DNA of 64,000 nt from Pseudomonas fluorescens (GTDB lineage: Bacteria > Pseudomonadota > Gammaproteobacteria > Pseudomonadales > Pseudomonadaceae): NCBI GenBank assembly GCA_902825215.1, contig LR782234.1:5783001-5847000 (forward strand), given 5' to 3'. This document shows positions 52,121 through 62,153 of this stretch, in pieces (within the stretch, counting starts at the first letter, position 1; the number at the start of each line of letters is the position of its first letter). A program made the translations under genes and the position numbers. A model generated the notes under the pieces. The model did no database searches and had not been told where the DNA came from. It was given only the letters and a program-made list of their open reading frames with translations.

Positions 52121-52693
52121 ATGAAAAACGTCAGCCCCAGCTACCTCAAGCATCACTTCCTGATCGCCATGCCGCACATGGCCGACCCGAACTTTGCCCA
52201 CACCTTGACCTACATCGTCGAGCACACGGCCAATGGCGCGATGGGGCTGGTGGTCAACAGGCCGCAAGAGTTGAATCTGGCCGACATTCTCGAGCAACTC
52301 CGTCCGGACATCGAGCCGCCAGCACTGTGCCAGCACGTACCGATCTTCATCGGCGGCCCGGTGCAGACCGATCGCGGTTTTGTCCTGCATCCCGCCGGCC
52401 AGACTTTCCAGGCCACCGCACAACTGGATGGCGATCTGGCCCTGTCGACCTCGCAGGATGTGCTCTTCGCCATCGCTGACGGCGTCGGCCCGGCAAAAAG
52501 CCTGATCACCCTCGGGTATGCCGGTTGGGAAGCCGGGCAGCTGGAAGCCGAACTGGCTGACAACGCCTGGCTGACCTGCCCGTACGACGCCGATATCCTC
52601 TTCAACACCAGCAGCGAGCTGCGCCTCGACGCGGCAGCGCGGCATTTGGGCATTGATCTGAACCTGCTCACCAGCCAGGCGGGTCACGCCTGA
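52121..52693 (+). CDS. yqgE: YqgE/AlgH family protein
   Basis: The ATG at 52121 gives 190 aa (MKNVSPSYLKHHFLIAMPHM). DPNFAHTLTYIVEHTANGAMGLVVNRP is the family signature (DUF179); the biochemical role is not established, although AlgH was once linked to alginate regulation. Its stop overlaps the ruvX start by one base, an arrangement conserved in gamma-proteobacteria. Confidence 0.93.
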   Translation: MKNVSPSYLKHHFLIAMPHMADPNFAHTLTYIVEHTANGAMGLVVNRPQELNLADILEQLRPDIEPPALCQHVPIFIGGPVQTDRGFVLHPAGQTFQATAQLDGDLALSTSQDVLFAIADGVGPAKSLITLGYAGWEAGQLEAELADNAWLTCPYDADILFNTSSELRLDAAARHLGIDLNLLTSQAGHA

Positions 52694-53130
52694 TGGCCCT
52701 GCGCCTGATTCTCGGCTTCGACTACGGCACCAAACAGATCGGCGTCGCGGTCGGCCAGGTGATTACCGGCCAGGCCCGCGAGCTGTGCACGTTGAAAGCG
52801 CAAAATGGCGTGCCGAACTGGGATCAGGTCGAGGCGTTGATCAAGGAATGGAAACCCGACGCCGTGGTAGTCGGCCTGCCGCTGAACATGGACGGCACGC
52901 CCAGCGACATGTGCGTGCGCGCAGAGAAATTCGCCCGCCGCCTGAATGGCCGCTACAACCTGCCCTTCTATACCCACGACGAGCGCCTGACCACGTTCGA
53001 AGCCAAAGGCGAGCGCCTGGTGCGTGGCGGCCAGAAGGGCAGTTACCGCGACAACCCGGTGGACGCCATCGCCGCCGCTCTGCTGTTGCAGGGCTGGCTC
53101 GATGAAAACACTGCATTGTTTGAATCCTGA
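52693..53130 (+). CDS. ruvX: RuvX/YqgF RNase H-like nuclease
   Basis: This 145-aa protein has an RNase H fold with GFDYGTKQIGVAVGQ at the N-terminus, VVVGLPLNMDGTPSDM in the middle and a final catalytic Asp in YRDNPVDAIAAALLL. It is proposed as an alternative Holliday junction resolvase and to take part in 16S rRNA processing. It is translationally coupled to yqgE. Confidence 0.94.
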   Translation: MALRLILGFDYGTKQIGVAVGQVITGQARELCTLKAQNGVPNWDQVEALIKEWKPDAVVVGLPLNMDGTPSDMCVRAEKFARRLNGRYNLPFYTHDERLTTFEAKGERLVRGGQKGSYRDNPVDAIAAALLLQGWLDENTALFES

Positions 53131-53131
53131 C

Positions 53132-53154
53132 AAGCGCTTCGGCGCTTTTCTTTT
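53132..53154 (+). terminator. Intrinsic terminator or attenuator before pyrR
   Basis: AAGCGC-TTCG-GCGCTT with a UUCG tetraloop is followed by TTCTTTT directly after the ruvX stop. It ends the yqgE-ruvX unit, or attenuates read-through into pyrR. Confidence 0.7.
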
Positions 53155-53210
53155 GGTTATAAACCGGGCCTGTCCGGCAGGACACGGCCCGGATTCACGA
53201 AGGAGCAACC

Positions 53211-53717
53211 ATGAGCCTGCCCAATCCCGCCGATCTGATCAGCCAGATGGCGACCCGCCTCAAGGCGCACCTTGCCCAGCGTGACATCAGCGAACCGCGT
53301 TACATCGGCATCCGCACCGGCGGCATCTGGGTCGCGCAGGCGCTGCTCAAGGAGCTGCGCAGCGATGCGCCACTGGGCACGCTGGATGTGTCCTTTTACC
53401 GCGACGACTTCAGCCAGAACGGCCTGCATCCACAAGTACGCCCGTCCGCCCTGCCCTTCGAGATCGAAGGCCAGCACCTGGTGCTGATTGACGACGTATT
53501 GATGAGCGGCCGCACCATCCGCGCCGCGATGAACGAACTGTTCGATTACGGCCGCCCGGCCAGCGTCACACTGGTCTGCCTGCTGGATCTGGACGCCGGC
53601 GAGTTGCCGATCCGCCCGAACGTGGTCGGCGCCACCCTGACGCTGGCCGCCCACCAGCGCGTGAAGCTCTCCGGCCCCGAGCCGCTGGCCCTCGAACTGC
53701 AAGACCTGACCCTTTAA
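53211..53717 (+). CDS. pyrR: Bifunctional pyr regulator/uracil phosphoribosyltransferase PyrR
   Basis: This 168-aa protein is a type I phosphoribosyltransferase with the PRPP motif HLVLIDDVLMSGRTIRAAM. In Bacillus PyrR is an RNA-binding attenuator; in pseudomonads its regulatory role differs and may act at another level. It precedes pyrB by 27 bp, in keeping with a pyrR-pyrB-pyrC' operon. Confidence 0.93.
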   Translation: MSLPNPADLISQMATRLKAHLAQRDISEPRYIGIRTGGIWVAQALLKELRSDAPLGTLDVSFYRDDFSQNGLHPQVRPSALPFEIEGQHLVLIDDVLMSGRTIRAAMNELFDYGRPASVTLVCLLDLDAGELPIRPNVVGATLTLAAHQRVKLSGPEPLALELQDLTL

Positions 53718-53744
53718 TCCGCCCTATTGAGAGTCCCCTTCGCG

Positions 53745-54749
53745 ATGACGCCTCTAGATACCAAGCGCCCGCTGCAGCTCAATGATCAGGGCCAGCTGCG
53801 CCACTTCCTCTCGCTCGACGGCCTGCGCCGCGAGTTGCTGACGGAAATCCTCGACACCGCCGACTCGTTCCTCGAAGTCGGCGCCCGGGCGGTGAAGAAA
53901 GTCCCGTTGCTGCGCGGCAAGACCGTGTGCAACGTGTTCTTCGAAAACTCCACGCGCACCCGCACCACCTTCGAACTGGCGGCTCAGCGGCTGTCGGCGG
54001 ACGTGATCACCCTGAACGTGTCGACCTCGTCGGCCAGTAAAGGTGAAACCCTGCTCGACACCCTGCGCAATCTCGAAGCGATGGCCGCCGACATGTTCGT
54101 CGTGCGGCACGGTGATTCCGGCGCGGCGCACTTCATCGCCGAACATGTCTGCCCGCAGGTGGCGATCATCAATGGCGGTGATGGCCGCCACGCCCACCCG
54201 ACGCAAGGCATGCTCGACATGCTCACCATCCGTCGGCACAAGGGTGGTTTTGAAAACCTCTCGGTGGCGATCGTCGGCGATATCCTGCATTCACGGGTGG
54301 CGCGCTCGAACATGCTCGCGCTGAAAACCCTCGGTTGCCCGGACATTCGCGTGATCGCGCCGAAAACCCTACTGCCAATCGGCATCGAGCAGTACGGCGT
54401 CAAGGTCTACACCGACATGACCGAAGGCCTGAAAGACGTCGATGTGGTGATCATGCTGCGCCTGCAGCGCGAGCGCATGACCGGCGGCCTGCTGCCGAGC
54501 GAGGGCGAATTCTACCGCCTGTTCGGCCTGACCACCGCGCGTCTGGCCGGGGCCAAGCCCGATTGCATCGTCATGCACCCGGGGCCGATCAACCGTGGCG
54601 TGGAAATCGAGTCTGCAGTGGCCGACGGCCCGCACTCGGTGATCCTCAATCAGGTCACCTACGGCATCGCCATTCGCATGGCCGTGCTGTCCATGGCCAT
54701 GAGCGGGCAGACCGCGCAACGTCAATTCGAGCAGGAGAACGCCCAGTGA
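53745..54749 (+). CDS. pyrB: Aspartate carbamoyltransferase catalytic subunit
   Basis: The ATG at 53745 gives 334 aa (MTPLDTKRPLQLNDQGQ). FENSTRTRTTFE binds carbamoyl phosphate; NGGDGRHAHPTQ and VMHPGPINRGVEI are other active-site loops. The extended N-terminus is typical of Pseudomonas class A ATCase, which assembles with the pyrC' product into a dodecamer. The stop overlaps the pyrC' GTG start by 4 bp. Confidence 0.96.
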   Translation: MTPLDTKRPLQLNDQGQLRHFLSLDGLRRELLTEILDTADSFLEVGARAVKKVPLLRGKTVCNVFFENSTRTRTTFELAAQRLSADVITLNVSTSSASKGETLLDTLRNLEAMAADMFVVRHGDSGAAHFIAEHVCPQVAIINGGDGRHAHPTQGMLDMLTIRRHKGGFENLSVAIVGDILHSRVARSNMLALKTLGCPDIRVIAPKTLLPIGIEQYGVKVYTDMTEGLKDVDVVIMLRLQRERMTGGLLPSEGEFYRLFGLTTARLAGAKPDCIVMHPGPINRGVEIESAVADGPHSVILNQVTYGIAIRMAVLSMAMSGQTAQRQFEQENAQ

Positions 54750-56017
54750 AGCTCAGCATCCTCGGCGCACGCGTCATCGATCCTGCCAGCGGCCTGGATC
54801 AAGTCACCGACATTCACGTTGAAGCCTGCAAGATCGTCGCCCTCGGCGCGGCGCCCGCCGGTTTCACTGCCGTCGAAACCATCGATGCCAGCGGTCTGGT
54901 TGCCGCACCTGGGCTGGTCGACCTGAACGTCGCCCTGCGCGAGCCGGGCTACAGCCGCAAGGGCTCGATCGTCAGCGAAACCCGCGCCGCCGCGGCCGGT
55001 GGCGTGACCAGCCTGTGCTGCCCGCCGCAGACCAGACCGGTGCTCGACACCTCGGCGGTGGCCGAACTGATCCTCGACCGCGCCCGCGAGGCCGGCAACA
55101 CCAAGGTGTTCCCGATCGGTGCGCTGAGCAAAGGTCTGGACGGCGAGCAACTGGCCGAACTGGTGGCCCTGCGTGACGCCGGTTGTGTGGCCTTCGGCAA
55201 CGGTCTGGAGAGCTTTCGCAACACCCGCACCCTGTGCCGGGCGCTGGAATATGCGGCGACCTTCGACCTGACGGTGATTTTCAACTCGCAGGACCACGAT
55301 CTCGCTGATGGCGGCCTGGCACACGAAGGCGCAGTGGCGAGTTTCCTCGGCCTGCCGGGGATTCCGGAAACCGCAGAAACCGTAGCCCTTGCCCGCGACC
55401 TGCTGCTGGTCGAGCAGACCGGCGTACGTGCGCACTTCAGCCAACTGACCAGCGCCCGCGGTGTCGCCCTGATCGCCCAGGCTCAGGCGCGTGGCCTGAA
55501 GGTCACGGCAGATGTCGCGCTGTATCAGTTGATCCTGACCGACGAAGCATTGATCGACTTCAACAGCCTCTATCACGTACAGCCGCCGCTGCGCACCCGC
55601 GCTGACCGCGATGGCCTGCGTGAGGCGGTGAAATCCGGCGTGGTCTCGGCAATCTCCAGCCATCACCAGCCCCACGAGCGCGACGCCAAACTGGCGCCGT
55701 TCGGCGCGACCGAGCCGGGCATCAGCAGTGTTGAACTGTTGCTGCCACTGGCGATGACCCTGGTTGCGGATGGCTTGCTCGACCTGCCGACCTTGCTCGC
55801 GCGCTTGAGCGCAGGCCCGGCCGACGCGCTGCGCTTGCCGGCGGGCAAACTGGCGGTGGGCGGTGCGGCGGATATCGTCCTGTTCGATCCGAAGGCTTCG
55901 ACGGTGGCCGGTGAAAGCTGGCTGTCGAAGGGTGAGAACTGCCCGTTCATTGGGCACAGTCTGCCGGGTGTCGTTCGCTATACGCTGGTGGACGGGCGGA
56001 TTACGCACCAGGCTTGA
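54746..56017 (+). CDS. pyrC': Inactive dihydroorotase-like ATCase partner PyrC'
   Basis: A GTG at 54746 (GTGA overlap with pyrB) gives 423 aa. The protein has the dihydroorotase fold, but the zinc motif DxHxH is DLNVALREPG here, so both metal-binding His are gone, as in the known non-catalytic PyrC' of P. putida and P. aeruginosa. It stabilises PyrB. A true pyrC must lie elsewhere. Confidence 0.93.
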   Translation: MKLSILGARVIDPASGLDQVTDIHVEACKIVALGAAPAGFTAVETIDASGLVAAPGLVDLNVALREPGYSRKGSIVSETRAAAAGGVTSLCCPPQTRPVLDTSAVAELILDRAREAGNTKVFPIGALSKGLDGEQLAELVALRDAGCVAFGNGLESFRNTRTLCRALEYAATFDLTVIFNSQDHDLADGGLAHEGAVASFLGLPGIPETAETVALARDLLLVEQTGVRAHFSQLTSARGVALIAQAQARGLKVTADVALYQLILTDEALIDFNSLYHVQPPLRTRADRDGLREAVKSGVVSAISSHHQPHERDAKLAPFGATEPGISSVELLLPLAMTLVADGLLDLPTLLARLSAGPADALRLPAGKLAVGGAADIVLFDPKASTVAGESWLSKGENCPFIGHSLPGVVRYTLVDGRITHQA

Positions 56018-56031
56018 TACCGCGTCGCCCC

Positions 56032-56108
56032 ATTCGCGAGCAGGCTCGCTCCCACATTGGATCTGTTAACGACACAAATCCCCTGTGGGAGCGAGCCTGC
56101 TCGCGAAG
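56032..56108. repeat. REP pair between pyrC' and the TM2 gene
   Basis: CGCGAGCAGGCTCGCTCCCAC and its inverted copy are about 35 bp apart. It separates convergent genes; the right copy touches the TM2 stop codon. Confidence 0.85.
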
Positions 56109-56110
56109 AC

Positions 56111-56545
56111 TTACTGGAAGGCGCCTCTGCCTTCAGCGTTGCGCACCGACACCTGATCGTTCAGCGTCCAGAAGTCATACAGCACACCCAGAAAGAACAG
56201 CCCGCCGGTCAGCAGGTACACCAGGCCGCTGATCCACTTGCCCTGATACATCCGGTGCACGCCGAGCGCACCGAGGAAGGTCAGCAGAATCCACGCCACG
56301 TTGTACTCGATCGGCCCGGCCGCAAAACGCAGATCTGCTTCCCGATCCATCGCCGGGATCAGGAATACGTCGATCAGCCAGCCAATCCCCAGCAAACCGA
56401 AGGTGAAAAACCAGATCGTCCCGGTGACCGGCTTGCCGTAATAAAAGCGGTGGGCACCGGTGAAACCGAAGATCCACAACAGGTAGCCGATGACTTTGCT
56501 GTGAGTGTCTTTTTCCTTCACGCGGGGTAGCTGATAGCTGTTCAT
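56111..56545 (-). CDS. TM2-domain membrane protein
   Basis: The ATG at 56545 with GAGG upstream gives 144 aa. Two TM2-type repeats are seen: GYLLWIFGFTGAHRFYYGKPVTG and, later, WILLTFLGALGVHRMYQGKWISG, each with the Gly-x-H-R-(F/M)-Y turn between helices, for four membrane helices in all. Function in bacteria is unknown. The frame could extend to 56746 but the upstream part has no ribosome binding site. Confidence 0.88.
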   Translation of the reverse strand: MNSYQLPRVKEKDTHSKVIGYLLWIFGFTGAHRFYYGKPVTGTIWFFTFGLLGIGWLIDVFLIPAMDREADLRFAAGPIEYNVAWILLTFLGALGVHRMYQGKWISGLVYLLTGGLFFLGVLYDFWTLNDQVSVRNAEGRGAFQ

Positions 56546-56793
56546 TAAGACCTCATTGCACTCGATAGATAAATATTCTTCATTTCTTTGTGACTTTTTT
56601 ACGGGTAGCCGACGTATGGCAAATGTTACCGTTGCTAGCGCGAACCCCTTGTAGAACCTGACTTCTGTCGGACAATTGCGTACTTTTTGAGCGTTTTTGG
56701 TTCCGTAGCCAGCCGAATGAATCGATGAACGGCCTCGGAGCGACAAAAAAAGCTGTTATAAAGTTGCGCGCTATCACTCAAGAGCCACGCCTA

Positions 56794-57411
56794 ATGCGAC
56801 CATTTTTCAAGACATGGCTAACCATCTGCCTGTTAATGCCACTGGCCGCCCACGCCACCAATCGTGAGCAACGTCTTCCCAACGTCAACGGCTTCACCCC
56901 TAAATCTCATGCTTCGGCTCCTTCGAGCAAAAGCAGCAAGAGCAAAACCACCACGCTGAGCAGCAAGAGCCACAGCAAGCTGGTGCCACCGATGGCGAGC
57001 AAGGAAAGCAGCAATGTGCTCAGCCGTGCGGTGAACGTGCTCGGTACACCTTATCGTTGGGGCGGCAGCAGCCCAAGTAAAGGCTTCGATTGCAGCGGTC
57101 TGGTGAAATACGCGTTCAATGACGCCACTTTCGACCTGCCACGCACCTCCAACGCCATGGCCAGCGGTCACGGCGAGAAAGTCGAGCGCAAGGATCTGAA
57201 ACCGGGCGATCTGATTTTCTTCAACATCAAGAGCCGTCGGGTCAACCACGTTGCCATCTACCTGGGCAACGACCGCTTCATCCACGCCCCGCGCCGCGGC
57301 AAAGCGGTGAGCATCGACACGCTGAACAAGCCGTATTGGCAGAAGCATTACGTTGTAGCCAAGCGCGTGTTGCCGAAAGAACAAGGCCAGTTGCGCGTAG
57401 TCCAGCGCTGA
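56794..57411 (+). CDS. NlpC/P60 family peptidoglycan hydrolase
   Basis: The ATG at 56794 gives 205 aa. A signal peptide (MRPFFKTWLTICLLMPLAAHA) is followed by a Ser/Lys-rich linker (about 35-70) and an NlpC/P60 catalytic domain: Cys in GFDCSGLVKYAF, His in VNHVAIYLG and a third polar residue in FIHAP. It should cleave D-Glu-mDAP bonds in the periplasm. It is monocistronic; the 3' end is followed by a palindromic repeat. Confidence 0.93.
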   Translation: MRPFFKTWLTICLLMPLAAHATNREQRLPNVNGFTPKSHASAPSSKSSKSKTTTLSSKSHSKLVPPMASKESSNVLSRAVNVLGTPYRWGGSSPSKGFDCSGLVKYAFNDATFDLPRTSNAMASGHGEKVERKDLKPGDLIFFNIKSRRVNHVAIYLGNDRFIHAPRRGKAVSIDTLNKPYWQKHYVVAKRVLPKEQGQLRVVQR

Positions 57412-57420
57412 CACCATACC

Positions 57421-57516
57421 GATCGTTGGGAATGCAACCCGGGACGCTCTGCGTCCCTGCCGAAGCGGACGCGGAGCGTCCATTGAGGCATTCCCACGCG
57501 GAGCGTGGGAACGATC
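57421..57516. repeat. Compound palindromic repeat, left arm shortened
   Basis: Same family as 28445 and 29303, but the left outer palindrome is reduced to GATCGTTGGGAATGC, as if an internal deletion removed its first half. It occupies most of the gap between the NlpC gene and pilT. Confidence 0.8.
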
Positions 57517-57534
57517 ACGCCCCTTCGCTTCCCC

Positions 57535-58569
<1,035 letters not shown>

Positions 58570-58625
58570 AGCGTCCCTCAATTCCAGTAGAATGCCGCGA
58601 ACCTACAGACCGCCGGCGCCTCTTG

Positions 58626-59312
58626 ATGTCCACGATAGCAGACAACATCGCCCTCGTTAGTTCACGCATTCAGGCCGCGACGGCTGCTGCCGGGCGTGCC
58701 GAAAACAGCGTCCAGCTATTGGCCGTGAGCAAGACCAAACCCGCCGAGGCCCTGCGCGAAGCGTACACCGCCGGCCTGCGTGACTTTGGCGAGAACTACC
58801 TGCAGGAAGCCCTCGGCAAACAGCTGGAACTGGCTGACCTGCCCTTGATCTGGCACTTCATCGGCCCCATTCAATCGAACAAGACTCGCGCCATCGCCGA
58901 GCATTTCGACTGGGTGCACTCCGTGGATCGCCTGAAAATTGCTCAACGCCTGTCCGAACAGCGCCCGGCCGATTTGCCGCCGCTGAATATCTGCATTCAG
59001 GTCAACGTCAGCGGCGAAGCAAGCAAATCCGGCTGCACCCCGGCCGACCTGCCAGCGCTGGCCGCGGCCATCAGCGCACTGCCGCGGCTGAAACTGCGCG
59101 GATTGATGGCGATTCCCGAGCCGACTGACGATCGCGCCGAGCAGGATGCTGCATTCGCCACCGTTCAGAAGTTGCAGGCGAGCCTCGACCTGCCGCTCGA
59201 CACCCTTTCGATGGGCATGAGCCACGACCTCGAGTCGGCCATTGCCCAAGGCGCCACCTGGGTGCGGATCGGTACCGCGCTGTTCGGCGCCCGAGATTAT
59301 TCCCAGTCTTGA
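58626..59312 (+). CDS. yggS: PLP homeostasis protein YggS (PLPBP)
   Basis: This 228-aa protein has an alanine racemase-like TIM barrel that binds PLP; the PLP Lys is in LLAVSKTKPAEALREAY (about residue 36), and GMSHDLESAIAQGATWVRIGTALFG holds the phosphate loop. It keeps PLP and amino-acid pools balanced. It is the first gene of yggS-proC-yggT. Confidence 0.94.
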   Translation: MSTIADNIALVSSRIQAATAAAGRAENSVQLLAVSKTKPAEALREAYTAGLRDFGENYLQEALGKQLELADLPLIWHFIGPIQSNKTRAIAEHFDWVHSVDRLKIAQRLSEQRPADLPPLNICIQVNVSGEASKSGCTPADLPALAAAISALPRLKLRGLMAIPEPTDDRAEQDAAFATVQKLQASLDLPLDTLSMGMSHDLESAIAQGATWVRIGTALFGARDYSQS

Positions 59313-59335
59313 ACGTTTCCAGATAAGGACCACAC

Positions 59336-60154
59336 ATGAGCAACACACGTATTGCGTTTATCGGTGCGGGCAACATGGCGGCCAGCTTGATCGGCGGCCT
59401 GCGCGCCAAAGGTCTGGAAGCGGCGCAGATCCGCGCCAGCGATCCGGGCGAAGACACCCGCGCCAAAGTCAGCGCCGAACACGGCATCGAAACCTTTGCC
59501 GACAACGCCCAAGCGATCGACGGCGTCGATGTCATCGTGTTGGCGGTCAAGCCACAGGCGATGAAAGCCGTCTGTGAGGCGATCCGCCCAAGCCTCAAAT
59601 CCAATCAACTGGTTGTCTCGATCGCCGCCGGTATCACCTGCGCAAGCATGACCGCCTGGCTGGGCGAGCAGCCGATCGTGCGCTGCATGCCCAACACCCC
59701 GGCGCTGCTGCGTCAGGGCGTCAGCGGTTTGTACGCGACCAGTGAAGTGACCGCCGAACAGCGTCAGCAAGCCGAAGAGCTGTTGTCCGCTGTCGGCATT
59801 GCCTTGTGGCTGGAACAAGAACAGCAACTGGACGCCGTGACTGCGGTGTCCGGTTCCGGCCCGGCGTATTTCTTCCTGTTGATCGAAGCCATGACCGCCG
59901 CCGGCGTCAAACTCGGCCTGCCGAAAGAAATCGCTGAGCAGTTGACCGTGCAGACCGCTTTGGGCGCCGCGCACATGGCAGTGTCCAGCGACGTCGACGC
60001 GGCCGAACTGCGCCGCCGTGTGACTTCGCCAAACGGCACCACCGAAGCGGCAATCAAATCATTCCAGACCCATGGCTTCGAAGCCCTGGTTGAAACCGCA
60101 CTCGGCGCCGCCGCGCACCGCTCGGCCGAAATGGCCGAACAACTGGGCAAATAA
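59336..60154 (+). CDS. proC: Pyrroline-5-carboxylate reductase
   Basis: This 272-aa enzyme reduces pyrroline-5-carboxylate to proline with NAD(P)H. IAFIGAGNMAASLIGGL is the Rossmann motif, and VSGSGPAYFFLLIEAMTAAGVKLGL forms the substrate/dimer helix. AAGG lies about 8 bp upstream of the ATG. It is 23 bp after yggS and 10 bp before yggT. Confidence 0.96.
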   Translation: MSNTRIAFIGAGNMAASLIGGLRAKGLEAAQIRASDPGEDTRAKVSAEHGIETFADNAQAIDGVDVIVLAVKPQAMKAVCEAIRPSLKSNQLVVSIAAGITCASMTAWLGEQPIVRCMPNTPALLRQGVSGLYATSEVTAEQRQQAEELLSAVGIALWLEQEQQLDAVTAVSGSGPAYFFLLIEAMTAAGVKLGLPKEIAEQLTVQTALGAAHMAVSSDVDAAELRRRVTSPNGTTEAAIKSFQTHGFEALVETALGAAAHRSAEMAEQLGK

Positions 60155-60164
60155 GGAGCCTTTC

Positions 60165-60755
60165 ATGATCGGATTGAACACCGCAGCGGTTTACGTGCTG
60201 CAAACCCTCGGCAGCCTGTACCTGCTGATCGTGCTGCTGCGCTTCGTCCTGCAACTGGTGCGAGCGAACTTCTACAACCCGCTGTGCCAGTTCGTGGTCA
60301 AGGCCACCCAGCCACTGCTCAAGCCGCTGCGCCGGATCATCCCGAGCCTGTTCGGCCTCGACATGTCGTCGCTGGTGCTGGCGATCCTGGTGCAGCTGCT
60401 GCTGATGGCCCTGACCCTGTTGCTGACCTACGGCACCACCGGCAACCCGCTGCAACTGTTGATCTGGTCGCTGATCGGCGTCACCGCGCTGTTCCTGAAG
60501 ATTTTCTTCTTCGCCCTGATCATCAGCGTGATCCTGTCGTGGGTCGCCCCGGGCAGCCACAATCCGGGCGCTGAACTGGTCAACCAGATCTGCGAGCCGG
60601 CACTGGCACCGTTCCGTCGTTTCCTGCCGAACCTGGGCGGTCTGGACCTGTCGCCGATCTTTGCCTTCCTCGCGCTGAAGCTGATCGACATGCTGGTGAT
60701 CAACAATCTGGCGGCGATGACGATGATGCCGGAGATTCTGCGTTTGTTGATGTGA
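60165..60755 (+). CDS. yggT: YggT family membrane protein
   Basis: The ATG at 60165 with GGAG upstream gives 196 aa. There are two YggT repeats, each with membrane helices and a conserved tail (RANFYNPLCQFVVKATQPLLKPLRRIIP and, later, NPGAELVNQICEPALAPFRRFLP). The family is linked to osmotic tolerance and to membrane protein or lipid organisation; the exact role is not known. Confidence 0.93.
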   Translation: MIGLNTAAVYVLQTLGSLYLLIVLLRFVLQLVRANFYNPLCQFVVKATQPLLKPLRRIIPSLFGLDMSSLVLAILVQLLLMALTLLLTYGTTGNPLQLLIWSLIGVTALFLKIFFFALIISVILSWVAPGSHNPGAELVNQICEPALAPFRRFLPNLGGLDLSPIFAFLALKLIDMLVINNLAAMTMMPEILRLLM

Positions 60756-60798
60756 GGTCGGGGGCTGGGCGCTGATCTTGATATCGGCGTCGCCTGCG

Positions 60799-60945
60799 CC
60801 CCTCACCCCAGCCCTCTCCCGAGGGAGAGGGAGCCGATCGGGTTGTTTTCAAGGTCTGAGTCGACCCGATATCTCGGGCCAGCGTCACTCTGAAGATCAC
60901 CGCGGTCAGTCCCCTCTCCCTCCGGGAGAGGGTTAGGGTGAGGGC
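60799..60945. repeat. CCCTCACCCCAGCCCTCTCCC repeat composite
   Basis: Third copy of the composite at 31128 and 38630, with the inverted half GGGAGAGGGTTAGGGTGAGGG at 60925. It separates yggT from metX. Confidence 0.8.
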
Positions 60946-61006
60946 CGCTTGCCGCTACTCCCCCCGGTCTTTAGACTTACGCCTCATTTCAACGAGAGCA
61001 GGGTCG

Positions 61007-62146
61007 ATGCCAACTGCCTTTCCCCCCGATTCTGTTGGTCTGGTCACGCCGCAAACCGCGCACTTCAGCGAACCGCTGGCGCTGGCCTGTGGTCGTTCGC
61101 TGGCCGCCTATGACCTGATCTACGAAACCTACGGCACGCTTAATGCGCAGGCGAGCAACGCCGTGCTGATCTGCCACGCGCTGTCCGGCCATCATCACGC
61201 GGCCGGCTATCACAGCGTCGACGACCGCAAGCCCGGTTGGTGGGACAGCTGCATCGGCCCCGGCAAGCCGATCGACACCGACAAGTTCTTCGTGGTCAGC
61301 CTGAACAACCTCGGCGGCTGTAATGGCTCCACCGGCCCAAGCAGCGTCAACCCGGAAACCGGCAAGCCATTCGGCGCCGACTTCCCGGTGCTCACCGTGG
61401 AAGATTGGGTGCACAGCCAGGCACGGCTGGCCGACCGGCTCGGCATCGGCCAGTGGGCGGCAGTGATCGGCGGCAGCCTCGGCGGCATGCAGGCACTGCA
61501 GTGGACCATCACTTACCCGGATCGCGTGCGTCACTGCCTGGCCATCGCCTCGGCGCCGAAGCTGTCGGCGCAGAACATTGCATTCAACGAAGTGGCGCGA
61601 CAGGCGATTCTCACCGACCCGGAATTTCACGGTGGCTCGTTCCAGGAACAAGGCGTTATCCCCAAGCGCGGGCTGATGCTGGCGCGGATGGTCGGGCACA
61701 TCACCTACCTGTCCGACGACTCGATGGGCGAGAAATTCGGCCGGGGTCTGAAGAGCGAAAAGCTCAACTACGACTTCCACAGTGTCGAGTTCCAGGTCGA
61801 AAGCTACCTGCGCTATCAGGGTGAAGAATTCTCCGGACGCTTCGACGCCAACACCTATCTGTTGATGACCAAGGCGCTGGATTACTTCGATCCGGCGGCG
61901 AACTTCAACGATGATCTGGCGAAAACCTTCGAAAACGCCACGGCGAAATTCTGCGTGATGTCGTTCACCACCGACTGGCGTTTCTCCCCGGCCCGCTCGC
62001 GCGAGCTGGTCGACGCGCTGATGGCGGCGCGCAAGGACGTCAGTTATCTGGAAATCGACGCACCGCAGGGCCACGACGCCTTTCTGATTCCGATCCCGCG
62101 CTACTTGCAGGCGTTCGGCAATTACATGAACCGCATCACGCTGTGA
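61007..62146 (+). CDS. metX: Homoserine O-acyltransferase MetX (succinyl type likely)
   Basis: The ATG at 61007 gives 379 aa. It is an alpha/beta hydrolase with nucleophile Ser in GGSLGGMQAL (about residue 162) and His in APQGHDAFLI near the C-terminus; the acid Asp would be in FTTDWRFSP. Pseudomonas MetX is reported to use succinyl-CoA. It activates homoserine for methionine synthesis. metW follows after 7 bp. Confidence 0.95.
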   Translation: MPTAFPPDSVGLVTPQTAHFSEPLALACGRSLAAYDLIYETYGTLNAQASNAVLICHALSGHHHAAGYHSVDDRKPGWWDSCIGPGKPIDTDKFFVVSLNNLGGCNGSTGPSSVNPETGKPFGADFPVLTVEDWVHSQARLADRLGIGQWAAVIGGSLGGMQALQWTITYPDRVRHCLAIASAPKLSAQNIAFNEVARQAILTDPEFHGGSFQEQGVIPKRGLMLARMVGHITYLSDDSMGEKFGRGLKSEKLNYDFHSVEFQVESYLRYQGEEFSGRFDANTYLLMTKALDYFDPAANFNDDLAKTFENATAKFCVMSFTTDWRFSPARSRELVDALMAARKDVSYLEIDAPQGHDAFLIPIPRYLQAFGNYMNRITL

Positions 62147-62153
62147 GAAAGCC

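Noticed and set aside
16834..56108. Regularly recurring palindromes as CRISPR
   Set aside because: Copies are scattered singly or in inverted pairs between genes, not in arrays with spacers; they are REP-type elements and no cas gene is present.
56111..56746. Longer N-terminus for the TM2 protein and similar upward extensions (rhlE, yceI, madL, metX)
   Set aside because: In each case a good ribosome binding site precedes the internal ATG and the extension runs through leader or repeat DNA with no family match.
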